From Candidatus Roizmanbacteria bacterium CG_4_10_14_0_8_um_filter_33_9 (GTDB taxonomy: Bacteria > Patescibacteriota > Microgenomatia > UBA1406 > GWC2-37-13), in NCBI GenBank assembly GCA_002785065.1, contig PFLI01000107.1, positions 1 through 9,301 on the forward strand: a stretch of DNA of 9,301 bases, given 5' to 3'. The notes below the pieces were generated by a model. That model searched no databases and was not told where the DNA came from. It was given only the letters and a program-made list of their open reading frames with translations. Position numbers and translations under genes: made by a program. Shown here in pieces: positions 1 through 6,910 of the stretch (position 1 is the first letter of the stretch; each line of letters starts with the position of its first letter).

Positions 1-2
1 GT

Positions 3-1220
3 AATTTATTAATCTCGCCGTCCCCATTTTTGGCAAGAATAGTCATATCTTTCCATCATAGCAGATTTCTATTGAAGTTATCTATAGTTCCAAACAGCAA
101 GATTGTACTTGGCAATGTCCACCCGACCATTATGTGGAAGCAGATGATGGAGTCATATAAAGAAATTGATTTTATTATTCGAGGAGAAGGAGAAGAAACT
201 CTATTTGAGTTAGTTATGGGTTATCAGTTATCAGATATTAGAAGTTTAGTATGGAGGACAAACAAGAAAATTATTGAAAATAAAATCCGTCCAATGATAA
301 AAAATCTAAATTCACTTCCTTTTCCTGCATGGGATTTGGTAAACCCTATAAATTATCCATCACGGGGACAAGGATTGGTAAACGGAATCAATCTTTCAAA
401 AGAAGTACGTTTTCCACTCATATTTTCACGTGGTTGCATGGGTACTTGTACATTTTGTTCAAGTTGGCTTATATGGAAAGGATATAGATATCGTAGTGGT
501 ATATTAGTTGCTGATGAGATTGAAATGCTTAATAAAACATATGGAGCTAAACACTTTGTATTTCAAGACGATACTCTTACGGGAAATAGAGATGAAATTA
601 TTATGTTTTGTAAAGAAATACTGAAAAGAAACTTAAAAATTGCTATTTTTGGTACAACGCGGGTTGACAAGGTTGATTTACAAATGTTAAGAGTAATGAA
701 ACAAGCAGGGTTTTACGAACTGAGTTTTGGAATTGAATCAGGTTCTCCCAATATGCTTTTGCATATTAATAAGCGAACCGATATCGATAAAATAAAACAT
801 GCAATACGTATTACTAAAAAAGCTGGTATTAAAACATGTGCGCTTATGATGTTTGGTCTTCCCCGTGAAACCACGAAAGATCGTATTTTAAGCAAAAAGT
901 TGTTGGATAGTATTAAACCTGATGAGATCGGATCGGTTGGAGCTGTATGGATACTTCCCGGAACAGCTTTATACGAACAGGCTAAAAACGCAGGACTTAT
1001 GAAAGATTCTTTTTGGCTAAGCAAAAAGAAATACTATATTTATCGTGGAGGAATTGGAGGAGATAGAATTAATCAGTTATCGAGATTACGGGACGAACTA
1101 TGGCATATGTTCGGAAATACGCTCATTTGGAAAATGATCGATACAATAAACGCATATAGAGAAAAATACATAAAAAGACTCTTTACGTATTTCAGATTCT
1201 CAAGTACAATACATGTATGA
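3..1220 (+). CDS. B12-binding-type radical SAM protein, 5'-truncated by the window edge
   Basis: The frame is open to the left edge (codons run from base 3), so the start is outside the window; the TTG at base 30 is only an internal codon. Numbering from that TTG, residues about 18-65 look like the end of a cobalamin-binding domain (KIVLGNVHPT, then RGEGEETLFEL). The radical SAM core follows, with the [4Fe-4S] motif CMGTCTFC giving C136, C140 and C143. Later strands include FQDDTLTG, the GIESGS motif typical of the Elp3/MiaB/NifB fold, and GLPRET. Family knowledge: such proteins bind S-adenosylmethionine and an iron-sulfur cluster, often with cobalamin, and perform methylations or other radical chemistry. 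The substrate cannot be read from the sequence. The residue that would coordinate cobalamin lies off the window, so B12 use is unproven. It overlaps the next gene by 4 bases (ATGA), implying co-translation. Confidence 0.88.
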   Translation, partial: NLLISPSPFLARIVISFHHSRFLLKLSIVPNSKIVLGNVHPTIMWKQMMESYKEIDFIIRGEGEETLFELVMGYQLSDIRSLVWRTNKKIIENKIRPMIKNLNSLPFPAWDLVNPINYPSRGQGLVNGINLSKEVRFPLIFSRGCMGTCTFCSSWLIWKGYRYRSGILVADEIEMLNKTYGAKHFVFQDDTLTGNRDEIIMFCKEILKRNLKIAIFGTTRVDKVDLQMLRVMKQAGFYELSFGIESGSPNMLLHINKRTDIDKIKHAIRITKKAGIKTCALMMFGLPRETTKDRILSKKLLDSIKPDEIGSVGAVWILPGTALYEQAKNAGLMKDSFWLSKKKYYIYRGGIGGDRINQLSRLRDELWHMFGNTLIWKMIDTINAYREKYIKRLFTYFRFSSTIHV

Positions 1221-1600
1221 ACATAAATAAAGTTATTGATACATTGAAAACAAAATATCCGGGAAAAAAAATCGTCTTAAATAGTAAAGAGAATCTAACA
1301 GAAATACTTTGTGAAGTCGATCCGACGCCCCTTCATCCTGAAAAAAGTACTGCAATATCGGTTATTGATATGACTGAACCGCACTATCATAATAATTCAA
1401 CTGAAACATATGAAGTTGTCAAAGGTAATTTAACTCTTTTGGTTGATGGAAAACCCCAACTTCTTTCAGTTGGGCATTCTGCTACTATTTATCCAGGCCA
1501 GATACATTCTGCCACAGGTGATGAAACATGGGTGAAAGTTACCTCAAAACTTGGTTGGACTAAGAAAGATCATATATTAGTTGAAGAAAAGAGTCTGTAA
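1217..1600 (+). CDS. Small single-domain cupin protein
   Basis: A 127-residue cytoplasmic protein with one cupin barrel. Cupin motif 1 is clear: H56-Y-H58, four residues, E63, six residues, G70, matching HxH(x)4E(x)6G. Motif 2 spans G86 to H97 (PGQIH at 93-97). H56, H58, E63 and H97 would form a normal metal site, so it is probably a metal-binding cupin rather than a degenerate one. Cupins range from sugar isomerases and epimerases to dioxygenases and small-molecule sensors, so no reaction can be assigned. The N-terminal 45 residues are a non-conserved cap. The ATG overlaps the TGA stop of the radical SAM gene and no Shine-Dalgarno is visible, which suggests translation by coupling to the upstream gene and a shared pathway. 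The TAA stop is followed by a non-coding gap. Confidence 0.85.
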   Translation: MNINKVIDTLKTKYPGKKIVLNSKENLTEILCEVDPTPLHPEKSTAISVIDMTEPHYHNNSTETYEVVKGNLTLLVDGKPQLLSVGHSATIYPGQIHSATGDETWVKVTSKLGWTKKDHILVEEKSL

Positions 1601-1622
1601 GTGTAAGACTAAATATCTTCTA

Positions 1623-1639
1623 GTCCCGCTAAGCGGGAC
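1623..1639. repeat. Perfect 7-bp GC-rich hairpin (GTCCCGC-TAA-GCGGGAC)
   Basis: GTCCCGC at 1623-1629 pairs perfectly with GCGGGAC at 1633-1639 across a TAA loop. It begins 22 bases after the cupin stop and is the most GC-rich patch in an otherwise AT-rich gap. No T-run follows on either strand, so it is not a textbook intrinsic terminator. It could be a 3' mRNA-stabilising stem or one copy of a dispersed REP-like element. Confidence 0.6.
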
Positions 1640-1649
1640 GAACCAATCA

Positions 1650-1683
1650 ATTCTGGAGTCATTACTTCATTCTCCCAGAATGA
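1650..1683. repeat. Hairpin with two mutually exclusive pairings
   Basis: TCATTCT (1667-1673) pairs perfectly with AGAATGA (1677-1683) over a CCC loop. The segment CCAGAAT (1675-1681), mostly the 3' arm of that hairpin, is also perfectly complementary to ATTCTGG at 1650-1656. Only one pairing can form at a time. Both are short (7 bp), so the biological meaning is uncertain. Confidence 0.5.
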
Positions 1684-1886
1684 TAAAATTACCGTTACAT
1701 CTTTACAATAAGTCGTAGACTGATGAGAAAAAAAGTAAAAACCGTAATAATCAAAAAAAACATTCCCATATAGTAATCAGTTTGAGTAATTCTATGAATA
1801 TAATTTCTACGTGGAGATTTAAGATGTAAGCCCCTTATTTTTTTCATACTTGAATATAATAATTATAGCATTTTAAAGATCTAAAG

Positions 1887-2915
1887 TCAAATTATATCAA
1901 CAATATTTTTGATCTCGTTTATGGTGAGAGCTTTCATAAGTTTTTCTCTTACTTTTCCATAGCCGGGAAATCCGGAACAGTACCAGCAGAAATGTTTTCG
2001 AAGAGGAGCAATACTCATCTCAGGTCGATACTTTAAATACAATTTAGCGTGTTCAAGCATAACTTGAAACTTTGTTTTTAGAGTTGGCTTATTTTCTCCA
2101 AAAAACCATGGATTTCCAAAAGCTGCCCTACCAACAAGTATTCCATCTACATCGTATGTTTTTATATATTCCTTAGCTTGACCCATTGAGGATATGTCCC
2201 CGTTACCCCACATTTGAGTTTTTGATTTATAAGCAAGTTTAACTGCTTTTTGTATTTCTTCCCAATCTGCTTTTCCTGTATACAGTTGTTTAAATGTTCT
2301 TCCGTGAATGGTAATTAAATCCGGTTCAGCGTCGAGTAAATACGAAATCCATTTCTTTGTAATTGGTTTGTCAAATCCTATTCGAGTTTTTACCGATACT
2401 GAAAATGTTTTTCTTTTCGGGATTATATTATTTTGCTTTTTATAAGTTAAAATAGCAGTAAGAATTTCTTTAGGTAATAGAGTATCAGAAATTTGTTTTC
2501 CATTTTGCCAATCGTTTCTTGCTTCTTTTAAAGTATGGATTAGTTGCCGGGCTTGTTTTGGATTAAGTATTAATCCTGCTCCTCCACCTCGTTTAATAAG
2601 TCCGCGGTCGGGGCAACCCATATTTACATCAATTCCATCAAGTCCCATCTCGGCAACAATAAAAAAAGCATTATAAAAAGAAATTTCATTTACTCCAAAC
2701 ACTTGTCCAATAATGGGAGTTTTTGATTTATGTCTATGAAAGGAATGAAGGAGTTTAGTTGCTCCACGCATGAGTCCTTCAATGGGAATAAATTCAGTAA
2801 ACATAATGGAAGGTTTACTATATTTGTCAACAATTTCTCTATATGCACAATCAGTTACACCATCAATAGGAGCAAGACCAATAATGGGATGTTTCAGGTT
2901 ATGAATAAAAGACAT
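1887..2915 (-). CDS. dus: tRNA-dihydrouridine synthase family protein
   Basis: A 342-residue FMN-dependent enzyme of the Dus family, which reduces uridine to dihydrouridine in the D-loop region of tRNA using NADPH. The TIM-barrel motifs appear in order: GLAPIDGVTD (13-22, FMN binding), DVNMGCP (96-102, with C101 as the likely catalytic proton donor), SVKTRIGFD (174-182), ITIHGRT (201-207), WGNGD (236-240) and ILVGRAAFGNPWFF (259-272). A short helical C-terminal tRNA-binding region follows, with LRKHFCWYCSGFPG at 305-318. Compared with DusB-type enzymes there are roughly 30 extra residues between the GAGLILNP segment and the SVKTR strand (about 134-168). Which uridine it modifies cannot be decided, so no letter is assigned. 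The ATG lies 3 bases after the stop of the membrane-protein gene, with no Shine-Dalgarno, so it is probably co-transcribed and translationally coupled. It stops with TGA. Confidence 0.93.
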   Translation of the reverse strand: MSFIHNLKHPIIGLAPIDGVTDCAYREIVDKYSKPSIMFTEFIPIEGLMRGATKLLHSFHRHKSKTPIIGQVFGVNEISFYNAFFIVAEMGLDGIDVNMGCPDRGLIKRGGGAGLILNPKQARQLIHTLKEARNDWQNGKQISDTLLPKEILTAILTYKKQNNIIPKRKTFSVSVKTRIGFDKPITKKWISYLLDAEPDLITIHGRTFKQLYTGKADWEEIQKAVKLAYKSKTQMWGNGDISSMGQAKEYIKTYDVDGILVGRAAFGNPWFFGENKPTLKTKFQVMLEHAKLYLKYRPEMSIAPLRKHFCWYCSGFPGYGKVREKLMKALTINEIKNIVDII

Positions 2916-2918
2916 ATA

Positions 2919-4550
2919 CTAAATAATTTCTTCTTTTCTTTTTCTCACGAAGGAGATCCACTCTTCTACAACCTCAAAAATAAGTTTAAAAGGAGCTTCA
3001 ATAAGAAAGTCGAAAATAAAAATAAAGAAATTAAGCTTGGCTAAACCTCCACTCAAAAACTTGCCGATAGATAATATCGGCATAAAGAAAAAGTCAATTA
3101 CAGGCGATAACAAACCTGATTTTTCAGAAAGACGATATTCATTTACAATTTGTTTCACTCGATAAGAAAAGAAGGTAACTAAACTGATAAAGAAAACAAA
3201 TATACCTATACTAACTAAATTAAAGTTTAATAGTTTGAGTCCTTCAAAAATGAGAGTAAAGGTTACTAAAAAAGTAAGTGAGTAAAAAATGGTAAATCCG
3301 AAGATAAGAATTGGTTTTTTTTCTCTTCCTTTTTTAGGCATGTATGCAACAGTTGTTTCGAAACTTTTATCTGCATCGATAATATCAACCAGTCTATTAT
3401 AGATATTTCTTGTATTATCTTCTCCAGGAACTTTAAAGAAAGAGATAATAAGAAGCATTAATATGGGTGGAAACAACGTATTTATAGCAATTGATTCATA
3501 ATTGACTGCACCGTATATCCATTTAGAAAGAGGAAATTCTAAAAGAAGTGCAAATACCATTTTGGTGAGAAAAATATAAATAAAGCTTCTAATTGATAAA
3601 ACGCGCATTCTGGACGAAAGCTGTTGGTATTTTTCGCGACATGTTAAATCGACCTCTGTCCAAAGTTTTTGACGGTTGGTAAGAATAGATTCAAGTGTTT
3701 TGAATTTCGTACGGACAAAGCTATAAAGAATTAAAAACGGTGGAAGCTGTTTTCGTGTATATCTTACTAAACTTTCTACATAGGGACTAGTAATTGTATC
3801 GTCAATTTTTTGCATTATAGCAGGTAGTTTATTGGTAAAATCACGTAATTCAGATTCTGAATAATCATGTAATGGTTTATAAAATGTAGTAAATAAATGA
3901 TATCGTTGATATGGTTTATCGTTTTTTCGGAAAGATCGCTCTAAAGCGCAAAGAAAATATGCATCTTTTTGATCATCAGACAACCCTTGAATTCTTATTT
4001 TATTTCGAAGAACTTGATATATAAAAAAAGTAAAATTTGCATATCTGGTTGAATCTTCTGGAGAGAGTGTTTCTTCAATTTCACATGTTAGCATATGAAC
4101 TAAAAACTCCCACTGAAATTCTTTTTGGTTTCCATTTCTGCCGGATAAAAGCAGTTTTCGAACATATAAATATTTATCAATAATTTCTTGGAGTATTATT
4201 TGATCATGACCTCCTAAACTTCCATTTGGAAAATATCGCGCCCATAAAAGTTCTCTAAGTACATTTTCCGCCTCATTTTTTCCTTCGGGATTGAGCATTA
4301 TTCGTCTTTTTATAATTCGTTCAATTGCAGCCCTTCGAATAAGATGATCTTCTCGATATTCAACTGCATTCCGGACACGCTCATATACCAAAGCAAATAA
4401 GGATACAGTTGGAGAAACAGTAATTTTAGATAAATCATCAGGAATAAGTTTTTGTTTAATTGATTTTATGCTTGCGATTAATGCTTGTGTGAATTGAGAA
4501 AGGATAATCGGTGTCAACGGAATTTCTTTATTATCTGAAGTTTCTGACAT
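2919..4550 (-). CDS. Uncharacterised multi-pass membrane protein
   Basis: A 543-residue protein I cannot assign to a named family. Residues 1-315 are soluble, mostly helical and charged, with a basic patch around 57-84 (YERVRNAVEYREDHLIRR) and no signal peptide. The C-terminal part has hydrophobic segments at about 319-339, 355-373, 412-436 and 442-463. A further amphipathic or hydrophobic stretch at about 482-525, rich in Phe, contains a GG turn. The tail is basic (RKRKEE). No enzyme motif, ATP-binding loop or protease signature is visible. Its large N-terminal domain is probably cytosolic, with a membrane anchor or channel-like C-terminus. It leads the transcription unit with dus 3 bases downstream. 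The ATG at 4550 is preceded by a strong promoter whose predicted transcript start is at or next to the start codon. Coding status is supported by its length and close packing. Confidence 0.8.
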   Translation of the reverse strand: MSETSDNKEIPLTPIILSQFTQALIASIKSIKQKLIPDDLSKITVSPTVSLFALVYERVRNAVEYREDHLIRRAAIERIIKRRIMLNPEGKNEAENVLRELLWARYFPNGSLGGHDQIILQEIIDKYLYVRKLLLSGRNGNQKEFQWEFLVHMLTCEIEETLSPEDSTRYANFTFFIYQVLRNKIRIQGLSDDQKDAYFLCALERSFRKNDKPYQRYHLFTTFYKPLHDYSESELRDFTNKLPAIMQKIDDTITSPYVESLVRYTRKQLPPFLILYSFVRTKFKTLESILTNRQKLWTEVDLTCREKYQQLSSRMRVLSIRSFIYIFLTKMVFALLLEFPLSKWIYGAVNYESIAINTLFPPILMLLIISFFKVPGEDNTRNIYNRLVDIIDADKSFETTVAYMPKKGREKKPILIFGFTIFYSLTFLVTFTLIFEGLKLLNFNLVSIGIFVFFISLVTFFSYRVKQIVNEYRLSEKSGLLSPVIDFFFMPILSIGKFLSGGLAKLNFFIFIFDFLIEAPFKLIFEVVEEWISFVRKRKEEII

Positions 4551-4558
4551 AATAGAAT

Positions 4559-4587
4559 ATTATATCAAAATAGGTCAAAAATGACAA
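4559..4587 (-). promoter_or_regulatory. Near-consensus sigma70-type promoter for the membrane-protein/dus unit
   Basis: On the minus strand, TTGTCA (4587-4582, 5 of 6 matches to TTGACA) is followed by a 17-base spacer and a perfect TATAAT (4564-4559). Only 8 bases separate the -10 box from the ATG at 4550. A transcription start about 7 bases after the -10 box would fall at 4550-4552, giving a leaderless or nearly leaderless mRNA. No Shine-Dalgarno is present. Confidence 0.75.
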
Positions 4588-4594
4588 TACATAA

Positions 4595-5425
4595 CTATTT
4601 TACTTTTTGAATTATTTTCAATAGTTGATCATGAATTAATCCATTTGAGGCTACAATTCCATTAGGTAGTGTTTTGTCTGTGATTGGTTTTCCATCAAGA
4701 TCGGTAACTTTTCCTCCCGCATTTTTAACCATAAGAATACCCGGTGCTACATCCCACCATTTATGATGAGCGATATCTTCTTTTGAAGTAATAGAAACAT
4801 AAGCGTCGTATGCACCCATTGCGGTATATGCGAGAGATTCTGCATCCCATTGTGTACTTCTTATTTTATAAACAGCTTCACATAACCTGCTCATTACGGT
4901 AAATATTTTTGGCCGAATTAAAGGAGAGCTAGATAAACTGGGTAAACGTACTGAAATAAATGTTTTTGAAAGTGTTTTTTCTTTTGAGACCAATATAGTA
5001 TGTGAATTTAAGAATGTCTTTATATCGGTCGAAAACATATACTTAGTTTCTGGCTGATAAGCAATACCCATAATAGGAGTGTTTTTATATTCCAAAGCAA
5101 TAAGAATATAATAATATGGAATACCTTTAGCATATTCTTTTGTTCCGTCTAATGGATCAATAACCCAATTAAAATCGGACATATCTGATTTACTGATTCC
5201 TGATTCTTCTGCAATAATTCCGTGGTTGGGATAATATTTTTTGATTTGAGCAATAATATATTCTTCAGATGCGTAATCTGCAGAAGTCGCGATATCTAAT
5301 TGTTGGAGATCTTTAACTTTTTTAATAATGAAATCTTTTTTTTTGGATATAAGAATATTTCCTGCTTGAATGGCAAGTTTTTCTGCAAAAAGTCTGAATT
5401 CTTGTTTTATCTTGTCTGATAACAT
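4595..5425 (-). CDS. Inositol monophosphatase/CysQ-family phosphatase
   Basis: A 276-residue Mg2+-dependent phosphatase of the FIG superfamily. The metal-binding motifs are all present: AEESG (72-76, E73), DPLDGTKEY (90-98, with D90 and D93), and WWDVAPGILMVKNAGG (223-238, D225). The KEY after DPLDGT resembles CysQ-type 3'(2'),5'-bisphosphate nucleotidases (DPLDGTKEF) more than classical inositol monophosphatases (DPIDGTTNF). Dephosphorylation of pAp or PAPS-like nucleotides is therefore as likely as action on a sugar or inositol phosphate; sequence alone does not settle it. It is cytoplasmic, with no signal peptide. The ATG lies 2 bases after the TAA of the phosphomannomutase gene, without a Shine-Dalgarno, so the two are probably transcribed together and coupled. 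It stops with TAG, just upstream of the promoter of the next unit. Confidence 0.9.
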   Translation of the reverse strand: MLSDKIKQEFRLFAEKLAIQAGNILISKKKDFIIKKVKDLQQLDIATSADYASEEYIIAQIKKYYPNHGIIAEESGISKSDMSDFNWVIDPLDGTKEYAKGIPYYYILIALEYKNTPIMGIAYQPETKYMFSTDIKTFLNSHTILVSKEKTLSKTFISVRLPSLSSSPLIRPKIFTVMSRLCEAVYKIRSTQWDAESLAYTAMGAYDAYVSITSKEDIAHHKWWDVAPGILMVKNAGGKVTDLDGKPITDKTLPNGIVASNGLIHDQLLKIIQKVK

Positions 5426-5427
5426 AA

Positions 5428-6852
5428 TTATTCTAAAGAACCTACGTTAACGCCAGATTTAAAATCTACTTCTTTAATCGCATGTAAAATCTGAGATACT
5501 TGTTTTTTTAATACATCATACATTTTCTGAGTTTTAGCTTCAAATTTGACAGTAAGGTATGGACCGTTTTGAGAAGCTCGTACGATAAGCATTTCGTTTT
5601 CGGAATCCATTCTTACACCGTCAATTTCAATATATTCTGCTTTTGGATATAGTTTTTTAATCTCTTTACCAATTTTATTACTGACAATATCAAATTTAAT
5701 CTTATCTGCGCAACCTACTTTAATTTCTGGACTGGAAAAATAGTGAGGTAAACTATCTACTACTTGACTTAATGTTTTATTCTTTCGAGTAAGATAAGCA
5801 AGAATTCTCAAACTTGCCACTGCTCCGTCATCATGACCATAAAAATTATCTACAAAATAAAAATGTCCGCTGAGTTCTCCACCGAATGGAGCAGCTTCAT
5901 CTCTTACTTTTGCTTTAATAAAAGAATGACCTGTTTTCCAAACAATCGGGATACCTCCTGCTTTTTGAATTACTTCTTTAACCTGTTTTGAACACAGGGT
6001 GTTAAACACGATTTTTGATCCTGGAAGATATTCAAGAGCATCTTTGGCAAATATGGAAACGAGAATATCATTCCATATGAGATTACCTTTATTGTCAACG
6101 ATTCCTAGTCTATCTCCATCCGTATCGTATGAAAATCCAATGTCTGCTTTTTCTGCAATTACTCGTTTTGCAAGACGTTTTTGTACTTCGCTTTCTGTCG
6201 GGTCAGCAACTCCAACTGGAAAATTTCCATCCGGTTTCGTATTTTGTTCAATAACAGTGCATCCTAGTTTTCTAAATATTTTGGGAAGAAAAAGTCCTGG
6301 AGTTGCTGCGCAAGCATCTACAACAATTTTATATGGCTTAATATGATGCGTTCTGCGAAGGATATCTTTAATATATTCATCGGCGATATCTTTTTTAATG
6401 TGTTTACCTTTTGTTTTTGTTTTGATGAAAATTCCTTTTTTTACTAATTCACGAAATTCAATAATGTCGTGTGTTAACATCGTCTCGGAGTAACCAGTTG
6501 CAAACTTAAATCCATTAAACTCTTTTGGATTATGAGAAGCAGTGATCATAACCATCCCTCGAGTTCTAAAAAGATACTGGGCGAAATAGCAGATTTGAGA
6601 AAGAGTCATTCCGATATCATAAACAGTAATTCCTGAATCTGTAAGTCCCTTTACCATTGCGTCTCGAAAAGATGGACCTGATAGACGAGAATCATAGCCT
6701 AATACACAATCATATATTCGTCTTTGCAATAACCATGTTGCATATCCTTTTCCAAGAAGTTCTACACGTTCCTCATCAAGATCTGGACCAACAACACCTC
6801 TTAAATCGTATCCTCTGTAAACATGATCTGGAATTGTTTTTGTTTGTTTCAT
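5428..6852 (-). CDS. Phosphomannomutase/phosphoglucomutase
   Basis: A 474-residue alpha-D-phosphohexomutase that interconverts 1- and 6-phosphates of mannose and/or glucose, feeding nucleotide-sugar synthesis. Numbered from the ATG at 6852: the N-terminal YRGYDLRG (13-20), the phosphoserine loop TASHNP (104-109, S106 as the phosphorylated residue), the Mg2+ loop DTDGDR (D243, D245, D247), the sugar-recognition loop GGELSG (324-329; the Glu-Ser pair is typical of mannose/glucose mutases), and the phosphate-binding RASQNGP (425-431) in the C-terminal domain. All four domains are present at normal length. A TTG at 6897 would add 15 residues overlapping the end of holA; I reject it because homologous sequence begins only after the ATG. 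Glucose versus mannose preference is unresolved (ManB/AlgC-like). The phosphatase gene follows after 2 bases. Confidence 0.93.
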   Translation of the reverse strand: MKQTKTIPDHVYRGYDLRGVVGPDLDEERVELLGKGYATWLLQRRIYDCVLGYDSRLSGPSFRDAMVKGLTDSGITVYDIGMTLSQICYFAQYLFRTRGMVMITASHNPKEFNGFKFATGYSETMLTHDIIEFRELVKKGIFIKTKTKGKHIKKDIADEYIKDILRRTHHIKPYKIVVDACAATPGLFLPKIFRKLGCTVIEQNTKPDGNFPVGVADPTESEVQKRLAKRVIAEKADIGFSYDTDGDRLGIVDNKGNLIWNDILVSIFAKDALEYLPGSKIVFNTLCSKQVKEVIQKAGGIPIVWKTGHSFIKAKVRDEAAPFGGELSGHFYFVDNFYGHDDGAVASLRILAYLTRKNKTLSQVVDSLPHYFSSPEIKVGCADKIKFDIVSNKIGKEIKKLYPKAEYIEIDGVRMDSENEMLIVRASQNGPYLTVKFEAKTQKMYDVLKKQVSQILHAIKEVDFKSGVNVGSLE

Positions 6853-6880
6853 AGTATTAAAAAATTGTAATGCACTCCTA

Positions 6881-6910
6881 ATTATAAGTAATGACAAGCA
6901 AGAATCTCAA
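6881..6910 (-). promoter_or_regulatory. Internal promoter overlapping the holA stop codon
   Basis: On the minus strand, TTGAGA (6910-6905, 5 of 6 matches) and a perfect TATAAT (6886-6881) are separated by 18 bases. The -10 box overlaps the holA stop codon. The predicted start is near 6874, giving a leader of about 20 bases before the mutase ATG at 6852. AGGAG at 6879-6875 lies upstream of that start and 22 bases from the ATG, so it is unlikely to act as a ribosome binding site. Confidence 0.55.

Larger units (their letters stand above)
1601..1886. other. Non-coding gap between convergent units, with compact hairpins
   Basis: This 286-base stretch separates the 3' ends of the cupin gene (+) and the dus gene (-). 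I see no credible ORF and no tRNA. It contains a GC-rich hairpin at 1623-1639, a second hairpin at 1667-1683 with an alternative pairing partner at 1650-1656, and A-rich runs near 1727-1759. A weak plus-strand terminator candidate lies at 1821-1844: a short imperfect stem around TAAG-CCC-CTTA followed by seven Ts. The most likely role is 3'-end formation or mRNA stabilisation for one or both converging transcripts. Confidence 0.6.

Noticed and set aside
1218..1220. Possible UGA recoding (UGA = Gly), as in some Patescibacteria.
   Set aside because: TGA ends the radical SAM and dus genes at sensible family ends, and no real gene has an internal in-frame TGA.
1720..1727. CTGATGAG, resembling the core of a hammerhead ribozyme.
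   Set aside because: No downstream CGAAA core segment and no flanking stems I or III could be found.
1822..1834. A 13-base match (AGATGTAAGCCCC) between the 1601-1886 gap and the 23S rRNA 3' end (9203-9215, opposite strand), suggesting an rRNA fragment.
   Set aside because: The similarity does not extend on either side, and a few exact 13-mers shared by chance are expected in a window this size.
2730..3044. Open frame of about 104 codons on the plus strand across the dus/membrane-protein junction.
   Set aside because: It lies antisense to two well-supported genes, has low-complexity composition and no family motif.
5999..6346. Open frame of 115 codons on the plus strand inside the mutase gene.
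   Set aside because: It is antisense to conserved catalytic motifs of the mutase and has no recognisable protein features.
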